64,000 bases of DNA from Pachysolen tannophilus NRRL Y-2460 (Eukaryota; Ascomycota; Pichiomycetes; Alaninales; Pachysolenaceae): positions 827,076 through 891,075 of the forward strand of contig KV454015.1 of NCBI GenBank assembly GCA_001661245.1, written 5' to 3'. The notes under the pieces are model-generated. The model saw only the letters and a list, made by a program, of their open reading frames with translations. It did not search any database and was not told the origin of the DNA. Positions 61,955 through 64,000 of this stretch are shown in pieces. Each line of letters begins with the position of its first letter. Position 1 is the first letter of the stretch. Position numbers and translations under genes: made by a program.

Positions 61955-62472
61955 TATCCAAGGCAATTATTCTTTTCTATTAACAATGAAGATAATGTCT
62001 TTTAAAAAAATAACAAATTATTAATTTTAATTATCTAATTAACATACAATATTTATCTATCTAAGTGGTGTAGAATTTTTTTTGGGGGGGGGAAGGGGCC
62101 TGGTGTGATATTTAAAGGTTCACACCAAAAAAAATATTAAAAAAAAAAAAAATTTGAAAATGAAAACAAACTGGTAAAAACAGACTTCCTAAATAAGTAA
62201 GTGTGGCCTAATATTTATTGAGCAAATGCCAAATCCGGAATTTCGGAAAAAACACCACATGCACCACCCACACCACGTGTATACCTCCGCACACCAGTCA
62301 CACCAGTCACACCACATACACCACATACACCACAGCAAACCATACGTACCACCTCACACCATGTGCACCACATACACCACATACACCACATACACCATTT
62401 CACACCATTTCACACCACTTCACACCACTTCACACCAATCACATAGATTTATATGAATGAAAAGAAATTAGA
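61955..62472. promoter_or_regulatory. RAP1 upstream region/DBP3 3' flank
   Basis: About 520 bases. Contains G-rich sequence (GGGGGGGGAAGGGGCC near 62083-62098), A/T tracts and the CACC-rich tract reported separately. Confidence 0.5.
62252..62438. repeat. CACC-rich tandem tract, telomere-like
   Basis: About 187 bases with roughly 19 CACC tetramers. The units are CACCACATA (9 bases, several copies), ACACCAGTC (two) and CACCATTTCA/CACCACTTCA (10 bases, four), all strongly strand-asymmetric. It includes ACCCACAC at 62266-62273, the core of the C1-3A-type Rap1 site, and CACGTG at 62274-62279. It lies about 300-485 bases upstream of the RAP1 start codon. Open frames within it (Thr/His-rich) are simple-sequence artefacts. 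Confidence 0.85.
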
Positions 62473-64000
62473 TTAATCAAATTTAATTTTTTTAGCTTTA
62501 ACATTCATATCAACGTTTTTGAAAAAAGCACCATAGGCACCATGTTCTTTCTTCTTAGTGTGTCCTCCGAATTTCATTAATTCGTCAGGTACCGGTTGAT
62601 CACCAGACCTCAATACGTTCATTAAAGCTCCACTCAAATGTTTTTCATGTTCTGTGAATAAAGTATGAGAAATACCTGTTTTACCTGCTCTTCCAGTTCT
62701 TCCAATTCTATGAACATAATCTTCTATTGTCAATGGGAAAGTTAAGTTAATAACTACTTTAACGTTTGGTATATCCAATCCTCTAGCAGCAACATCAGTT
62801 GCTAACAATAAGTTTGTTTTGCCATTTTTAAAATCATCCAAAGATTGAGTTCTTTGTTGTTGAGATAAATCTCCATGGATAGCAGCAACTTTAAAACCTT
62901 TATATTGTAAAGTTTTTTCAACTCTAGTAGCTTCTTTCTTATATAATGCAAAAATTAAAATTTTATCATTCAGATTTTTACCAGATTGATATTTATGTAA
63001 TAAATTTATCAAGATTTTTTCCTTATTAAAAGGATCAACAACTTCAACAATTTGGGTGATTCTCTTATTTGCAGATAATTCATCTCTATTACCTATTGAA
63101 ATTCTTATTGGAGACTTCATAAAAGTTGAAGCTAATTCTCTAACTTCTTTTGGCCATGTTGCAGTAAACATTAAAGTTTGTCTATTAATTGAATTTGTCT
63201 TTGAAATGATTTTTTTAATATCTTCTTCAAAACCTTTTTCAAGCATTCTATCAGCCTCATCCAAAACTAAATAATTAATTTTACTCAAATTAATTGAACC
63301 TTCTTCCATTAAATCTAATAATCTACCTGGAGTTGCAATTACACAATTAGAAGTCTTGACTGATTTTCTTTGCTCATCTTTAGAAACACCTCCATAGATA
63401 CAAGTACAACTTAAACCAGTAATATCAGTTAATATTTTCAAATTATCATAGATTTGGGAAGCCAATTCTCTTGTTGGAGATATCACCAACACTTGTAAAT
63501 CTTTCTTATTCCCAGTAGTCAAGATATGATTAATTGCAGGGACTCCAAACGCAAACGTTTTCCCTGATCCAGTTTCAGCAACACCAACCACATCTTTCTT
63601 CTGTAATAAATACGGCCATGAAACAGACTGAATCGGTGTTGGTTTTGGAAATTCAGAAATTTTCAGTAAAATCTTAGAATCAATTTTCCCCTTTAAAATA
63701 TCAAATGACAAGATAGGTTTTAAACCAAGATTTGATGCATCTTCAACTTTTACCTCGTTATCCTTCAAGAAAGCATCCGCATCCACTTGTGAAACTTCTT
63801 CCCCTGCATCAACATCAATCTCAATCTCGCTCTTTTTTTCTTCAACTTCCACCAGTCTATTTTCTTCACGTTCTTTCTTATGTTTCTTGTGTTTTTTATC
63901 TTTCTTCTCCTTCTTCTCCTTCTTCTCCTTTTTATGTAACTTATCTTTCTTCGACTTCTTCTTCAACGAAACCTCCTCTTCAACATCCTCACTCTTTCTC
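62473..64000 (-). CDS. DBP3: DEAD-box RNA helicase Dbp3 (5' end beyond window)
   Basis: The frame is open to the right edge, so the start codon is missing; 508 residues are visible. The N-terminus is a long Lys-rich run ([20 protein letters not shown]) typical of Dbp3. Motifs: Q motif [24 protein letters not shown] (I), PTRELA (Ia), TPGR (Ib), DEAD (II), TAT (III), LIFALYK (IV), [10 protein letters not shown] (V), HRIGRTGR (VI), and the Dbp3-type ending [20 protein letters not shown]. It is a nucleolar helicase for 60S rRNA processing. About 20 residues should be missing, judging from Saccharomyces Dbp3. Confidence 0.95.
   Translation of the reverse strand, partial: RKSEDVEEEVSLKKKSKKDKLHKKEKKEKKEKKDKKHKKHKKEREENRLVEVEEKKSEIEIDVDAGEEVSQVDADAFLKDNEVKVEDASNLGLKPILSFDILKGKIDSKILLKISEFPKPTPIQSVSWPYLLQKKDVVGVAETGSGKTFAFGVPAINHILTTGNKKDLQVLVISPTRELASQIYDNLKILTDITGLSCTCIYGGVSKDEQRKSVKTSNCVIATPGRLLDLMEEGSINLSKINYLVLDEADRMLEKGFEEDIKKIISKTNSINRQTLMFTATWPKEVRELASTFMKSPIRISIGNRDELSANKRITQIVEVVDPFNKEKILINLLHKYQSGKNLNDKILIFALYKKEATRVEKTLQYKGFKVAAIHGDLSQQQRTQSLDDFKNGKTNLLLATDVAARGLDIPNVKVVINLTFPLTIEDYVHRIGRTGRAGKTGISHTLFTEHEKHLSGALMNVLRSGDQPVPDELMKFGGHTKKKEHGAYGAFFKNVDMNVKAKKIKFD

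Noticed and set aside
62218-62460. Thr/His-rich and Cys/Trp/Met-rich open frames over the CACC tract
   Set aside because: All arise from tandem simple sequence read in several frames on both strands; there is no domain or promoter to support a protein.

Overview
This window looks like nuclear chromosome sequence from an ascomycetous budding yeast, most likely a member of the CUG-Ser (Candida/Debaryomyces/Scheffersomyces) clade. It is AT-rich, with long A/T homopolymers between densely packed, mostly intronless genes. The few introns have GTAAGT or GTATGT donors and TACTAAC-type branch sites, and the proteins resemble Saccharomyces and Candida orthologues. Direct support for CUG decoded as serine comes from a TCA/TCG/CTG-alternating tract at about 35371-35425, which reads as one serine run under that code. 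Leucines written below at CTG positions should therefore probably be read as serine. No transposon, virus-like element, rRNA, tRNA or CRISPR array was recognised. There is one assembly gap (18308-18693) and one ambiguous base (28037).

Layout. 0-10 kb: FBP1 (gluconeogenesis), a small basic YMR295C-like protein, a long intergenic stretch, then the PAK kinase CLA4. 10-18 kb: TPC1, PRP31, TPT1, the spliced LYR gene MZM1, a TauD/JLP1-type sulfonate dioxygenase with Met31/32-like sites upstream, and NOP12. 18-27 kb: the gap, spliced DEP1, the divergent ribosomal pair RPS15 (spliced) and RPP2 (5'UTR intron) around an unusual 11-bp-period GC-rich repeat, CYS3 with a mitochondrial-type presequence, an INA17-like gene and TAN1. 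27-37 kb: SIL1, a UGA4-family permease with GATA sites, a four-exon SPO11, and a large unrecognised coiled-coil protein. 37-47 kb: POP3, HMI1, SEC20, VPS52, RFC4, TRP1 and IPP1. 47-64 kb: an RSN1/CSC1 channel-family gene with an apparent one-base frameshift, MAF1 (6-base first exon), RAD57, UGA2 divergent from a secretory ureohydrolase, a four-pass LDS/RRT8-like protein, RAP1 (spliced, with a predicted RCT domain), a CACC-rich telomere-like tract in the RAP1 promoter, and DBP3 running off the right edge.

How the genes relate. Most are housekeeping genes. Three themes stand out. (1) Guanidino/GABA nitrogen use: a GATA-site permease, a ureohydrolase and a succinate-semialdehyde dehydrogenase, the last two sharing one promoter. 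(2) Sulfur metabolism: a JLP1-like dioxygenase, and CYS3 with a presequence. (3) Genome and telomere maintenance: SPO11, RAD57, RFC4, HMI1 and RAP1. The most intriguing signals are the telomere-like CACC tract upstream of RAP1, the 11-bp phased array between the two ribosomal genes, and the apparent mitochondrial form of CYS3.
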